Source: Bretschneidera sinensis (lineage: Eukaryota; Streptophyta; Magnoliopsida; Brassicales; Akaniaceae). Taken from it: a stretch of DNA of 64,000 bases. The translations under genes and the position numbers were made by a program. The DNA lies in NCBI GenBank assembly GCA_023935145.1, contig CM043698.1, positions 78,139,501-78,203,500 of the forward strand, read 5' to 3'. The notes beneath the pieces were generated by a model, which saw nothing but the letters and a program-made list of their open reading frames with translations, ran no database searches and was not told the DNA's origin. Shown piece by piece: positions 45,563-56,736 of this stretch (positions within the stretch are counted from its first letter, which is position 1; every line of letters starts with the position of its first letter).

Positions 45563-46400
45563 ATGGCTGAATTAGACTTACCTCGGGTTATTACTACTGT
45601 TAGGGAGGAATCTAATTATGTTGTGTGGGCTCAAGAAAAGTCTAGTTTTCTCCATGGACGAAAATTGTGGCGTTACGTGACTGGAGATATCACTGAACCC
45701 AAGAAGAAGGATGAGGAAGATGCTGACAAATATGTTGACTGTCTAGAGGATAGGGATAGTAAAAATCACCAAATTCTCACATGATTTCGTGCCACTATTA
45801 TCCCAGAAATCAAACTTCAATTTGGTGCACTCCATACAGCTAAAGAAGCTTGGGATCTTCTCCAACACCGTTACACTAGGGCACACATCTCAAATCGGTA
45901 TCGTCTTCTTTCCACCCTTCATAGCATGCACCAAGAACCTAGACAAACTGTCAACAGTTTTCTATCTCAGATGACTACCGTGTGGAACCAGTTAGCTCTC
46001 GCTGAGCCAACTTGGGAATGCACAAAAGATGCTGATGTTCATGAAAAGTACCTAACTGAGACACGCATTATGTAATTCCTGATGGGCTTGAGAGAATAAT
46101 TTGAACCTATTTGAGCTTCAATCCTACACTGGGGCGCGATACCTCCCCTAAACGACATCCTTTCTGATCTATTCAGTGAGGAAACACGTCTTGTCACATT
46201 ACAAGGATCTCATATAGATGTTTACCTTGCAGCACCCATTGCTCTTGCCACACCATAAGCCCTTATATTGCAAGTATTGTCATTCACAAGGGCATGAATT
46301 GCTCAAATGTCCTTCTTGCCTGTGTAAAGTCTGCAGAGAACCAGGTCACTATTTTGTAGATTGCCCTAAACTTCCATCTAGAAATTAGTCAAATGGGAAC
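45563..46400 (+). pseudogene. gag of the 45-49.6 kb copia element
   Basis: The start MAELDLPRVITTVREESNY opens a copia gag. A stop at about 45782 and others interrupt it. Two CCHC knuckles close together (CKYCHSQGHELLKC and CKVCREPGHYFVDC) lie at about 46270-46370. Confidence 0.83.
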
Positions 46401-46565
46401 CAATATCGCTCTCGAGGCTCATACAATCGGTTCTATTCTAAGCCAAAGAATACTGCTGCTGTAGCCACTGATGCTACACCAACTTCATCCAGCTCTCCAC
46501 CTGATTGGAGTGGTTTCTGCACCGTTCTTACCGAGGCTCTAAATAAAATTGGTAATAATATAGCC

Positions 46566-47870
46566 ATGTCAGCTACACCAGGTACATCCCAATGGTATTT
46601 TGATTTTTCCTGTTGCAATCACATGACTTCTGATGCCACTATATTTTCCTCTAAAACCCGTGATGAGCATGCATCTACTATTCACACTGCCAATGGATCA
46701 AATATGTTGGTAAGCCATACTGGACATGTTGATAGTTCTTATTTGTCTCCCCTTGACACATAGTTGGTTCCTAATCTTACGCTTAACCTTATATCTGTTG
46801 GACAACTATGTGATCTTGGATTTGATTTGCATTTTTCTTCTACTGGTTTTCGTGTGCAAGACCCTCAGATAGGAAAACTCCTTGGAACTGGCCGTAAAGT
46901 TGAACGCTTCTTTGAGCTCACTCACCTCCAAGTCCCATCCTCACCATCACCAAACCAATCAGCCACATCCATCCCAGCACTCTCTCCCGTGGAATTGTGG
47001 CACTCTCGGTTAGGTCATACTTCATCTAGTCCTCTACGTTCTCTTATTTCTAGTGGTAAGTTAGGTTCACTTCAGCATGAGTCTTTTCATTATATTCATT
47101 GTCAACTTGCAAAACAATCAACTTTACCTTTTAATGAGAGTCAGTTTGTTTCCTTTGCACCTTTTGATTTAGTACATTCTGACGTTTGGGGGCCTTCTCC
47201 TCATGCATCAATGGGTGGTGCTCGTTATTTTGTTATATTTACGGATGACTATTCTCGTTATACATGGTTGTTTATTATGAAAAGCAGATCTGAACTCTTT
47301 CAAATATATTCTGATTTTTTTTCTATGGTTCAAACTCAATTCTCTCGGAATATCAAAATTTTTCGTTCAGATAATGCAATGGAATATAAAGACCATGCTT
47401 TTCTAAACCTACTTCACAAAAATAGCACGCTCCCCCACCGCTCGTGCCCTGGAACCTCCCAACAAAATGGATGAGCCGAATGCAAACATCGACATATTCT
47501 TGACACCATTCGTGCTTTACTCATTTCGTCATCATGTCCTAAACGTTTCTGGGGTGATGCTGCCTTAACCACAGTGTACACAATCAATCGTGTCCCTTCC
47601 GCTATAATCCAAAATCAGTCTCTATTCGAGCGCATTTTCGGTAAACCTCCTAATTACTCTAACCTTAGAGTCTTTAGTTGCACTTGTTTTGTTCTTCTCA
47701 AACCATATAAACATAACAAATTACAACCAAGGGCTCATCTGTGTTGTTTCATTGGATATGGTATTGAACATAAGGGGTGTCGGTGCTGGGATCCTATTTC
47801 TAAAACTCTTCATATCTCTCGTCATGTCATTTTTTGGGAACATCAAATGTTCTCTTCCTTACGGTAATTT
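46566..47870 (+). pseudogene. Protease and integrase of the 45-49.6 kb copia element
   Basis: The protease region reads WYFDFSCCNHMTSD; the expected D-S-(A/G) has become D-F-S. A TAG follows at 46761-46763. The integrase has the finger LWHSRLGHTSSS...CQLAKQ, first Asp in LVHSDVWGP, second in FRSDNAMEYKD, then SQQNG followed by a TGA (47472-47474) just before the third acid. The C-terminal part continues at 47574-47867. Confidence 0.85.
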
Positions 47871-48296
47871 GACATGTCCACTACCACTAACTCCAGATTC
47901 TATACTGATCTATCTATTGAGTTATTTCCAGAGAATCCAGTTTCAGGTACTGTTGAGTCCACTTCCGAATCACCAGCTGATATCACCCCTTCCGTTCGGG
48001 AACCACCAGCTGATCTTACCTCTCCAGACCCAACTCCAGATCCAGAACCATCAGTTGACCTCACCTTTCTAACTCAATCGGTTGTGCCTGAGGATATTCC
48101 TATGTCAGATGAGTCTGCACCGACTCCCTCTGAGAGCCATCCTCCATATCACCTCCGCAGATTTACCAAGGTAATTTAGCCCCCTTCTCATCTTGCTGAT
48201 TACCATTGTGATTATCATTGTTTTTCCACTATACTTCATCTATATGAGCCTCAATCCTATAAAGAGGCTGGTACTAATCCTCTTTGGCAGAAAGCA

Positions 48297-49612
48297 ATGG
48301 ATGAAGAACTTCAGGCCCTAGCTAAAACTCATACCTGGGATATTGTTGATCTGCCCCCTGAAAGAACTCCTATTAGGTGCAAATGGGTGTTTAAGATCAA
48401 GATACTTTCTGATGGCTCTATTGAACGATATAAAGCCCGACTTGTTGCAAAGGGATTTGCTCAGGAATATGACATTGACTATGAAGAGACATTTGCTCTA
48501 GTGGCAAGGCTCACATCTGTCCGTACACGCCTTGCTGTCACCGCCATTCGAAGATGGACTCTGTTTCAAATGGATGTCAAAAATGCATTTCTCAATGGGG
48601 ATCTTCTTGAGGAAATCTATATGCATACACCTCCTGGCTTTGATACCCCTCGAAACAAAGTTTGTCACCTTCACTATGCCCTATATGGTTTGAAACAAGC
48701 TCCACGTGCCTGGTTTGCCAAATTCAGCACTACCATTCATCAGTTTGGGTTCACACCGAGTGCTCATGATTCAGCTCTGTTTATCCGCCATACTGCCAAT
48801 GGTATTATCCTTTTTTTACTATACGTGGATGATATAGTTATTACTGGAGATGATCTACATGGTATTCTGAACTCAAAAAGTTTCTCAGTGGCCAATTCGA
48901 GATGAAAGATCTTGGCGTGCTCACCTATTTTCTTAGCCTCGAAGTCTCATCTAACTTTGATGGATTTTTTCTCTCTTAGGCCAAATATGCCTCAGATCTT
49001 CTTTACAAGGCTGGGATCACTGACTCAATCACTGCCACTACTCCTCTCGAGCCGAACGTCAAACTTACCCCTCTCGATGGTTCACCTCTTCAGGATGCCA
49101 CTCTATATCGCCAACTGGTTGGAAGTCTTGTATATCTTACTGTCACTCGCCCTGACATTACCTATGCCGTTCATTAGGTTAGCCGGTTCTTATCCGCTCC
49201 TCGGACCACCCATTACTCGGCTGTTCTTCGCATTCTTCGGTATATCAAGGGTACTTTATTTCATGGGCTTCATTTCTCAGCATAATCTGCCCCCATCTTA
49301 CAAGCCTATTCTGATGCCGACTGGGTCAGAGACCCTACCGACAAACGTTCAACCACTTGTTACTGTTTCTTTTTAGGCAATTCTCTCATTTCCTGGCGTA
49401 ATAAGAAACAAACTGTGGTTGCTCGCTCTAGTACTGAAGTTGAATATCGTGCCATGGCTGATGCAACTCAAGAACTTCTCTGGCTTAGATAGCTACTCGC
49501 TGACATGGGTATCTCTTCTCCTGCTGCCACTATCCTACACTGTGACAACAGAAGTGCTATTCAGATCACTCGCAATGATGTCTTCCACGAGCGTACAAAA
49601 CACATCGAGAAT
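48297..49612 (+). pseudogene. Reverse transcriptase and truncated RNase H of the 45-49.6 kb copia element
   Basis: RT is open over 48297-48905 with [44 protein letters not shown] and YVDDIVITGDD. A frameshift at about 48890-48905 is followed by further RT in other frames, then RNase H (STEVEYRAMADAT, CDNRSAIQITRNDVFHERT) cut off near 49612. Confidence 0.86.
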
Positions 49613-49617
49613 GATTG

Positions 49618-49771
49618 ACGGAGGAGAAGAAGTAGGGGCGCTAACTGGCGGCTGAGTTGATGGCGGAGAATTCGTCGGAGAAGATGCCGGTGAAGATGTT
49701 GGAGATTGTGCGATTGCTGAGACTTTGAACAATGCCACAAGCATCACATACACAATGAATGGGTTAGGTAT
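49618..49771 (-). pseudogene. Dead duplicate of an arabinogalactan-protein gene
   Basis: The minus strand matches the first half of the intact gene at 51859-52134: hydrophobic signal region (VYVMLVALFKVSAIAQ) then SPTSSPASSPTNSPPSTQPP. The start codon has become ATA (49769-49771, where the intact copy has ATG at 52132-52134). The C-terminal half, including the GPI signal, is gone and replaced by antisense copia RNase H. The reading frame carries on into the copia DNA, so a chimeric frame exists. The promoter, including TATATATA near 49836, remains. Confidence 0.85.
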
Positions 49772-50475
49772 TGTATTGTAGAAAGAAATTATAGAGAGAG
49801 ATGAGTTGGTGAAAAAGCTTGAGAAGAGAGTGTGTATATATAGGCTCCTTAGTCAAATCTTGGTTTTGTACACTGTCTGATCATCTAGGTTTCCTTTTGA
49901 TGATCAGATGGTCAAGATTATCTAGGAATACTTTCCCAAAGTCCATTTGAGAAATATATTCCAGAATTAAAAACATGGTTTCTCAGTTTGTTGGGTCTTT
50001 TCTCTTGTAAAAATCTTGTCTTGAGAGGGATGACGTTTCTCATGTTTGTGCGTATTCGGTTATCAAAAAGGAAAAAGGTGCAGTTGTTCAATAGATCTTG
50101 GAGGCAAACGTGCATGTGAAACTGATATGGACCATTGAATTTCAATCTTAAGAAGTTTGTGGTGAGACTTCTTCTCATGGTAAACTCGGGTGGCATGTTT
50201 GTTGTGTTCAGTTTAGAAGTATCAAATTTTGTTTGTCGTTCAATTTTCTTTCTACTTCTTACCTTTTCGTAGAAAAAATATTGTGTTACAACTTAATTAG
50301 TAAATTTTGAAAATTTTATTAGTGAAAGTATTGGTATTTGATGTAATCTTGTAATTCACAAACGTGATAGCCACACTTTTCTTCGAACTAATAAGAGCTT
50401 TTAGATTCAAATTTCATTCTCAAATAAAAATTAACCTAATTTTATTTGAGACGCATTAATCAAAATTCTGCTTGC
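49618..50475. repeat. Segmental duplicate of 52018-52835 (AGP 5' half and promoter)
   Basis: The two segments share sequence from the proline-rich codons through TATA box, upstream DNA (GATCATCTAGGTTT, CAAAAAGGAAAAAGGTGCAG) to CAAAATTCTGCTTGC, where similarity stops in both copies. Copy A carries about 45-50 extra bases in the coding part. Confidence 0.88.
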
Positions 50476-51858
50476 CATTTTACATGAGGTAAGTTTTGAA
50501 CAAGCTACATTTTTCCTTTTTTTTTTCTTTTTTTTAATGGACTTTTGGACTTACATTCTCGTAAATCAATTGTAAGGTGCAGCTACATGAGTCATGATCA
50601 TAATTTTGTCATTTTATTATCGTTTAAAAAAGAAATAGAAGGAATCGAATTGAAGGGAATGTGACCATCATTCTCTGCTTCTTCGACACTCCAACTTCAC
50701 ACTAACTTTCACGGCACGGTCGTGGAAAACATGTCTCTTGGGTCGGCTTTTGAAAAATCAAAATATTTTTTTTAAAAAAAAAATTCTAAAGCAACTGCAC
50801 ACTCACATTAAAATATCATTTGAGTTTAAATTTAAATAAAATTAAATCAATTTCTTTAAATCTCTTTAAAACAAAACAGTTAAGTAAGTTTATTTAAGAA
50901 AACTGATTTAAATTTGCTTGTGCGTAGAGATAGAAATGAGCTAAACAGCTTGACTCGTTCAAAAGACTCGATTTTAAAGGCTCGGTTCCAAACTCGATTA
51001 AATTGAACTCGAACAATATTTTGGTTTGAATAGCTGATTGAATTGAATTCAAACAATATTAAATTCAGTCGATAAACTCGTGAACTAACTCGATTGAATT
51101 AATAATTTTAAATTTGATATATATTATATATTATTAAATAATATTTTAAAATTAGTTTTAAGACTAGTTAAATTAATTCATATTTTAAATTTAAAATTTG
51201 AGTTGAGCCGAGTCGAATCAAAACTAAACATTTTTTTTTCGAGTTGAATTGAAATGACTTACAAGCTGGATTCGAATACTCTCGAGCTCGACTTAGGCTT
51301 TACTTCTATATTGCAACTTTAAATTAGCAGTGTTCTTTAAAAAAAAAAAGAGCAATTATTCGTTCTTCCCCAAGAATTCCAATGGACTTGAACCACTTTC
51401 ACCTTCACAAATTTATCCGTCAATACAAAACTGTTTTTTAAAATTGTTAATTAATCATTGCTCATTTAACTCGGTTTGGTATGAATTCAGTCCATATAAA
51501 AATAAGCTCAAACTATAAATATTTCAAGTGAATTTTATAAAATTTATAAAATTTAAATGAATTTTAAAATGTTACGGACAAATTGCTAATCAGGATAAGA
51601 ATTTCCCTGAATTGAACAAAGAAATAGACTGTTAAAAGAAACTTAAAGATAGAATGTCGATAATCATAATTTATACTGTAAATAACATCAAGCGAAAAAT
51701 CGTTCTCACAAAATATAAAAGGAGTTAAATCAAACACCGTGTAAGAAGATTCCAGAAAGAGGCGAAAAACACATTACTAAACAACATTAACCGCAACGAT
51801 TCACTGTGTATCAATGAACGATTATTAATATAATAAAAAGCTACGATTGACGACGACT
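50476..51858. other. Intergenic between AGP copies
   Basis: AT-rich, no coding sequence seen apart from the repeat-like block at 50924-51314 listed separately. The last bases are the 3' flank of the minus-strand arabinogalactan-protein gene. Confidence 0.5.
50924..51314. mobile_element. Possible small terminal-inverted-repeat element rich in TCGA words
   Basis: The two ends are imperfect inverted repeats (left TAGAGATAGAAATGAGC; the reverse complement of the right end reads AATATAGAAGTAAAGCC). Inside are many short words such as GACTCGAT, AACTCGAAC, GAGTCGAAT and CTCGAGCTCGAC. It has the size of a MITE but no clear target duplication, so the call is tentative. Confidence 0.35.
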
Positions 51859-52134
51859 CTAAATCACTAAAACAGCAGCAAAGACACCAACGGCGACAGA
51901 ACCAGCAGCGACGAATCTGTTCAAAACGGCTACGCTATCTGAAGGCGCCGGAGCACTAGGTGGTGGCGTGGAGATCGGCGACGGAGGATTCTTTGGAGCT
52001 GGCGAAGTAGGCGGTGGAACATCCGCTGGTGGAGGAGAAGAAGTAGGGGGCGGTGAAGATGTTGGAGATTGTGCGATTGCTGAGACCGCGAACAATGCCA
52101 CAAGCATTACATACACAATGATTGGGTTAGCCAT
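51859..52134 (-). CDS. Classical arabinogalactan protein (91 aa)
   Basis: A short secreted cell-wall/plasma-membrane proteoglycan backbone. The N-terminal signal peptide is residues 1-21 (MANPIIVYVMLVALFAVSAI followed by A). A Pro/Ser/Thr/Ala-rich centre (SPTSSPPPTSSPPPADVPPP and on) offers SP, TP and AP sites for hydroxylation and arabinogalactan addition. The hydrophobic C-terminus (VAAGSVAVGVFAAVLVI) after small residues is a GPI-anchor signal. A minus-strand TATA box (plus-strand tatatata near 52196-52205) lies about 65 bases upstream. No introns are needed and there are no stops. A truncated duplicate of its 5' half lies at 49618. Which AGP number it corresponds to cannot be told. Confidence 0.88.
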   Translation of the reverse strand: MANPIIVYVMLVALFAVSAIAQSPTSSPPPTSSPPPADVPPPTSPAPKNPPSPISTPPPSAPAPSDSVAVLNRFVAAGSVAVGVFAAVLVI

Positions 52135-52135
52135 T

Positions 52136-53640
52136 GTATTGTAGAAAGAAATTATAGAGATAGATGAGTGGGTGAAAAAGCTTGAGAAGAGAGTGTGTAT
52201 ATATAGGCTCCTTAGTCAAATCGTGGTTCTGTAACACTGTCTGATCATCTAGGTTTTCCTTTTGATGATCAGTCGGTCAAAATTATCTAGGAATACTTTC
52301 CCAAAGTCCATTTGAGAAATATATTCCAGAATTAAAAACACGGTTTCTCGGTTTGTTGGGTCTTTTCTCTTGTAAAAATCTTGTCTTGAGAGGGATGACT
52401 TTTCTCGTGTTTGTGCGTATTCAGTTATCAAAAAGGAAAAAGGTGCAGTTGTTCAATAGATATTGGAGACAAACGTGTATGTGAAACTGATCTGGACCGT
52501 TGAATTTCAATCTTAAGAAATTTGTGGCGAGACTTCTTCACATGGTAAACTCGGGTGGCGTGTTTGTTGTGTTCAGTTTAGAAGTATCAAAGTTTGTTTG
52601 TCCTTCAATTTTCTATCTATTTTTTACCTTTTCGTAGAAAAAATAATGTTACAATTTGATTAGTAAATTTTGAAAATTTTATTAGTGCTATTGATATTTG
52701 ATGTAATCTTGTAATTCACAAACGTGATAGCCACACTTTTCTTCTAACTGATAGGAGCTTTTAGATTCAAATTTCATTCTCAAATAAAAATTAACCTAAT
52801 TTTATTTGAGTCGCATTAATCAAAATTCTGCTTGCGTCTTTTCAAAATATGTATAAGTGAGTGTTACAGTATAATTTATAAAATTGTATTTTTTTAATGT
52901 TCCTTTACTATTTTTTCTATTTTGAACAAGTTACTTTTTTTTATTGATATTCAAAATTTTTTTTTAATTTCAAAATGAAAATGGACTTAAAATAACTTGA
53001 AATTGTCACAAATGACTGTTTTACATAAAGAAAAGGAAGGATTAGCATTTGATTGAAAACAATTTCAGTTGTCATTACAAATGATCATCGTCTAACTAGA
53101 AGTTATGCAAACGAATCAACCTAATTACAGGACCAATCAATAGACAGACCCTAAACCTCAAAGTGTGCGGCTCATACGCTCTACGTACTGGAAAGCGTTT
53201 TTTTTAATTAATCGGTAATGTGATAGTCTAGAAGGCAAGGGAATGCATCTATTTTCTTCCTCTTTACTTTTTATAAAACAACAATTTGTTGGGAATGCAA
53301 AACGAATAAACGTTGTGATTTATAGGAGTACGGACCGAGGATCAGGAATTATTTATCTGGCTTTAATTTTTCCCTTCAACCAAACAAAAGACCAACGCAA
53401 TCCTCTTGGAAACTGGATTTCACTAGAACCAAACAGAACGGAAAGCAAACAATTTTTTGCATACTGTGAAAGTCTTTAATTTCAATAAATACTCGTACAA
53501 AGCAAATGCTGAATCCGATAATATATAACAATATATAATTTAAATGAATTGAAAGAATACATAAATCAATACTCTCTGTTTTTTAACAAATAAAATAATT
53601 CAGCGCACTCCTTCACTCAGTACAGACCGCCGCAGGTGAG
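52136..53640. other. AGP promoter and intergenic spacer
   Basis: Bases to 52835 are the promoter side duplicated at 49772-50475. The remainder is AT-rich with no gene seen and ends in the 3' UTR of the next arabinogalactan-protein gene. Confidence 0.5.
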
Positions 53641-53662
53641 AGGAGCAATCAATTAACCGAAT

Positions 53663-53992
53663 CTACATTACTAAAAAGGCAGCAAATACCCCAATAGCAA
53701 CAGATCCAACAACCGCAAATCCGTTCGAAACGGCACCGCTGTCAGCCGGAGCAGGAGCCTGAGACGGTGGCATGGAGATCGATGAGGGAGAGGTCGCAGT
53801 CGCCGGAGAAGGACTAGAAGACGACGACGGAGGTGAGTTGATGGTTACTGGAGAAGGCGCAGCTTCCGGTGTCGGTGCTGAAACTGGCCGTTTAACGGCG
53901 GGAGACGGAGAAGGAGATGGAGATTGTGCCATGGTTGTGCACATGAATAATGCCATTAGCATAAAACACACTACGCTGCTCGAAGCTGCCAT
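53663..53992 (-). CDS. Classical arabinogalactan protein (109 aa)
   Basis: Signal peptide residues 1-22 (MAASSSVVCFMLMALFMCTT then MA), mature start QSPSPSPSPAV, a long Pro/Ser/Ala/Thr-rich domain with many SP and AP pairs (APTPEAAPSP, SPSPATATSPSS), and a hydrophobic GPI-anchor signal at the end (VVGSVAIGVFAAFLVM). The frame is uninterrupted. The C-terminal GSVA-GVFAA block matches the neighbouring gene at 51859-52134, so the two are tandem paralogues in the same orientation. A minus-strand TATATAAA lies near 54124-54131. Confidence 0.9.
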   Translation of the reverse strand: MAASSSVVCFMLMALFMCTTMAQSPSPSPSPAVKRPVSAPTPEAAPSPVTINSPPSSSSSPSPATATSPSSISMPPSQAPAPADSGAVSNGFAVVGSVAIGVFAAFLVM

Positions 53993-54123
53993 TTTAAAGA
54001 GAATAAAATTAGAGAGAAATCAATGAGAGAAGTAATTTCTTAATTTCGGGGGAAAAAAGAGAGAACCAAAATGCAGAGAAGTGTAGAGTGTTGATTTGAA
54101 GAAAGAGAGGAGTCTTAAGAGAG

Positions 54124-54131
54124 TTTATATA
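54124..54131 (-). promoter_or_regulatory. TATA box of the 109-aa AGP gene
   Basis: On the minus strand CTATATAAACTC, about 130 bases upstream of the ATG, in the usual range for a plant gene with a 5' UTR of about 100 bases. Confidence 0.55.
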
Positions 54132-54139
54132 GAGCAGAG

Positions 54140-56059
54140 CAAACGTGTTCTGACATCTACAAGCGTTCGTCTCCCTCGCGTTTTAACCGTTTGATTATAA
54201 TCTGCACGGTTCTCGATGTATTTCAAGGGTTGATGTTTCTTCCTAAAAGGCGTAGTGGGCATAATGAGTGGCCAACTCAGGAAAAAAAACACGGTCTGAT
54301 TCTTTTACGTCAAACAACTAACAACGTCTACGATACAGTTGTCTTTGCAATCTTGAACGTACACGTGGATTTAGTAACTCGGATGTAAAAGCGATCTGAG
54401 GGGATTATAATACCATATTTGTAACGGTCGAATTTTGAGGATTTGACGGTTATGGTCTCACTTTTGGAAAAAAGGTGGAAAATCCGCGGTGAGACCATTT
54501 ACTGGGAAACTTGATTAACACGTTAACGCGGTTACACTTTTTATTTTCTGAGGGAAATATTTTAGACATTTAAGCTTATTTAAATTTAATAATTTAAATA
54601 ATTTTTTATTTTAAATTTATTAATTTAAATATTTCTTAATCAGTTTTTTAAATATTATTTTATAAGCAATATTTAAAACAAATTTAATTTAAATGAATTT
54701 ACTTAAATCTTTTACAAATAAATAAATTACTTTAATTAAATTTAAACGAATTGATTTAAAATTTATTAAATCTGATCCAAACAAATTCACTTGTTTAAGA
54801 TTAGATATATAGCTCTTTTTATTTTTTATTTTTTTCTAATTTATTTTTTAGTACTAGACAAAAAGTGTTTTTCATTTTTTTCTCTTTTATTTTATAGTTC
54901 TTATTCGAAATTTTTTTTTTAACTTAGACAGGAATTTCATGAAAGGCTACAGTAATCGGCAACATTTATGCAAGCTTTGGTTTTTGAGGTGATAATTTTG
55001 AAATAAAAACTCAAAATCTACAAATTTTTAAAAAAAAAACTAAAGGGCGTAAGAGGAAGTTTGATATGATTTAAAGAATCATGATCATAGCTTCAGTAAT
55101 GAGTGTAACCTAATTACTAATCATATCTCTCGAGATTCCAAAATCAAATACCTAATTTACCCTCAATTATTACTAAGAAAAATAAATAGTTATGGCCGCA
55201 GTATCAATTGATTACGCTTAAAAAGTTACCTGTCGTATTATGTAACGTAATGCTCTTATAAAAATATTACATAGTAAATTAGTGGAGTAAGTGTTATCAT
55301 TATTTTCTTAATAAAAATGAATTCTTACATTATCACCTAAAATGACTGAAACACCTTATATATGTTCATAATTTAGTTTATATAATTATATGTCAATTTT
55401 TTTTTTCATTGTAGAAAAGTTTATGAATTCGTAATTTTTTTAAAAAAATTGATTTTTTTTTAAATGAATGCATCCAGTCCATCACAATCTCTATTACTAA
55501 AGGTGTTATTATATTCCTGTAAAAGAAAAGAAAACATAGTTTGTTCCTAATAAAAATAGTTTTCACTTTTTTTTTATTTTCTTTTAAAGTTCGAGTATTT
55601 ATACCAACATAATCTTACTTCAATAAAATCACCTGGTTAATGTGACTAGTTAATCCTTGGAAAATAATGTGAAAACTACATATACATTATTTATTTTTTT
55701 ATTGTTAAAATTCAAATATGTCTCGAATTCTTATCCACTTAATGGACATGGAAATGTTCGAACCCATGCACCAAAACAGATATGACACATTTGCGAAATA
55801 AACCTTTCATTTCAATGCAGAATAAACAGATCATAGACTAGCAATAACTCACTTGTTCAATGAGCATAATTCTCCCATATTTCCAGTTTTCATCTACTAT
55901 TGTTGATAATAGAACTCAATAACTCTTTATATATAATCCAACTCAGTACCATTGCTCTGTCTTAGGCTAGAAGCTAATGAAAAACTATGATTTCCAAAAT
56001 AACAAAATAGTGAAAATATATGGAAGCCTTTGGTTAACATGACTTATTAGAAACTTCAA
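54140..56059. other. Intergenic, AT-rich
   Basis: The upstream region of the AGP gene, then AT-rich DNA with poly-T/poly-A runs. No gene or repeat family recognised. Confidence 0.5.
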
Positions 56060-56626
56060 TGATACGGGTAAAAATAACTAGTTCAATAAAACCCAGACAC
56101 GTGGACACACAATGGTGACCAACCGCCCTATGTTGCATAGAGGTCAAACCTCCCAAGCATGCAATGATGAAATCACTGCCTTGAGAGTTTGAAGATTCCG
56201 TCCTCGGTCAGTAAAGGTCGCATCTCACAAGTCTAAAGGCCTGAAAATCGCATCACTACAAGGACCCACCTTGGGAGCAGATCTCAAGTGCCCATTTAAA
56301 GGGACTCAAACCCTCATAAAGAAGAGGGCCAGAATGAAGCTCTCAAGATCGCCATCAAACACTTGCATAGACAACCACTTCGTCTCTCTCTTTCTCTCTC
56401 TCTTTGGTATTTCTTTAAGGCCTTCTTTTTTACTTCACTTCAATAGGCTTATTAACTTAACCATTGGAGGGTCCTTTTCGAAGAACCAAACTCTAGGTAG
56501 CTTTTCTTGCAGAGGTTCCTGTTCTACACTAGAGTAATCACAGGAATGAGGCTAACACCAAGCTTCTTTCTTCATCAATCCAAGACAAATTGACAAGGCT
56601 ACCCATTGCTTTTTTCGGCATCAATA
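56060..56626 (+). repeat. 5' LTR of the Tat-like element
   Basis: The 3' part (TAGCTTTTCTTGCAG...CGGCATCAATA) is repeated at 61478-61614. The end is fixed by the primer-binding site; the start at TGATACGGG is a guess. Confidence 0.6.
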
Positions 56627-56736
56627 GATTGGCACTATTCGTGGGAATGGCAAATTTATCTTATGATACTACCAAGGAATTGTAGCCTCAAGGAGCTCCA
56701 TTCAGCTCCCCATAAAAAAAAAGAAGAAGAGATCGT

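Larger units (their letters stand above)
45060..49612 (+). mobile_element. Ty1/copia retrotransposon with 3' end lost
   Basis: A 215-bp 5' LTR (45060-45274) is followed immediately by the primer-binding site TGGTATCAGAGCC (45275-45287). gag, protease, integrase, RT and RNase H follow in order with several stops and frameshifts. The element breaks off inside RNase H after ERTKHIE near 49612 and joins duplicated arabinogalactan-protein sequence; no 3' LTR is found in the window. Confidence 0.9.

Noticed and set aside
53772..54026. Plus-strand open frame opposite the 109-aa arabinogalactan gene
   Set aside because: It is the complement of Pro/Ser codons (Gly/Glu/Asp-rich shadow) and has no independent support.
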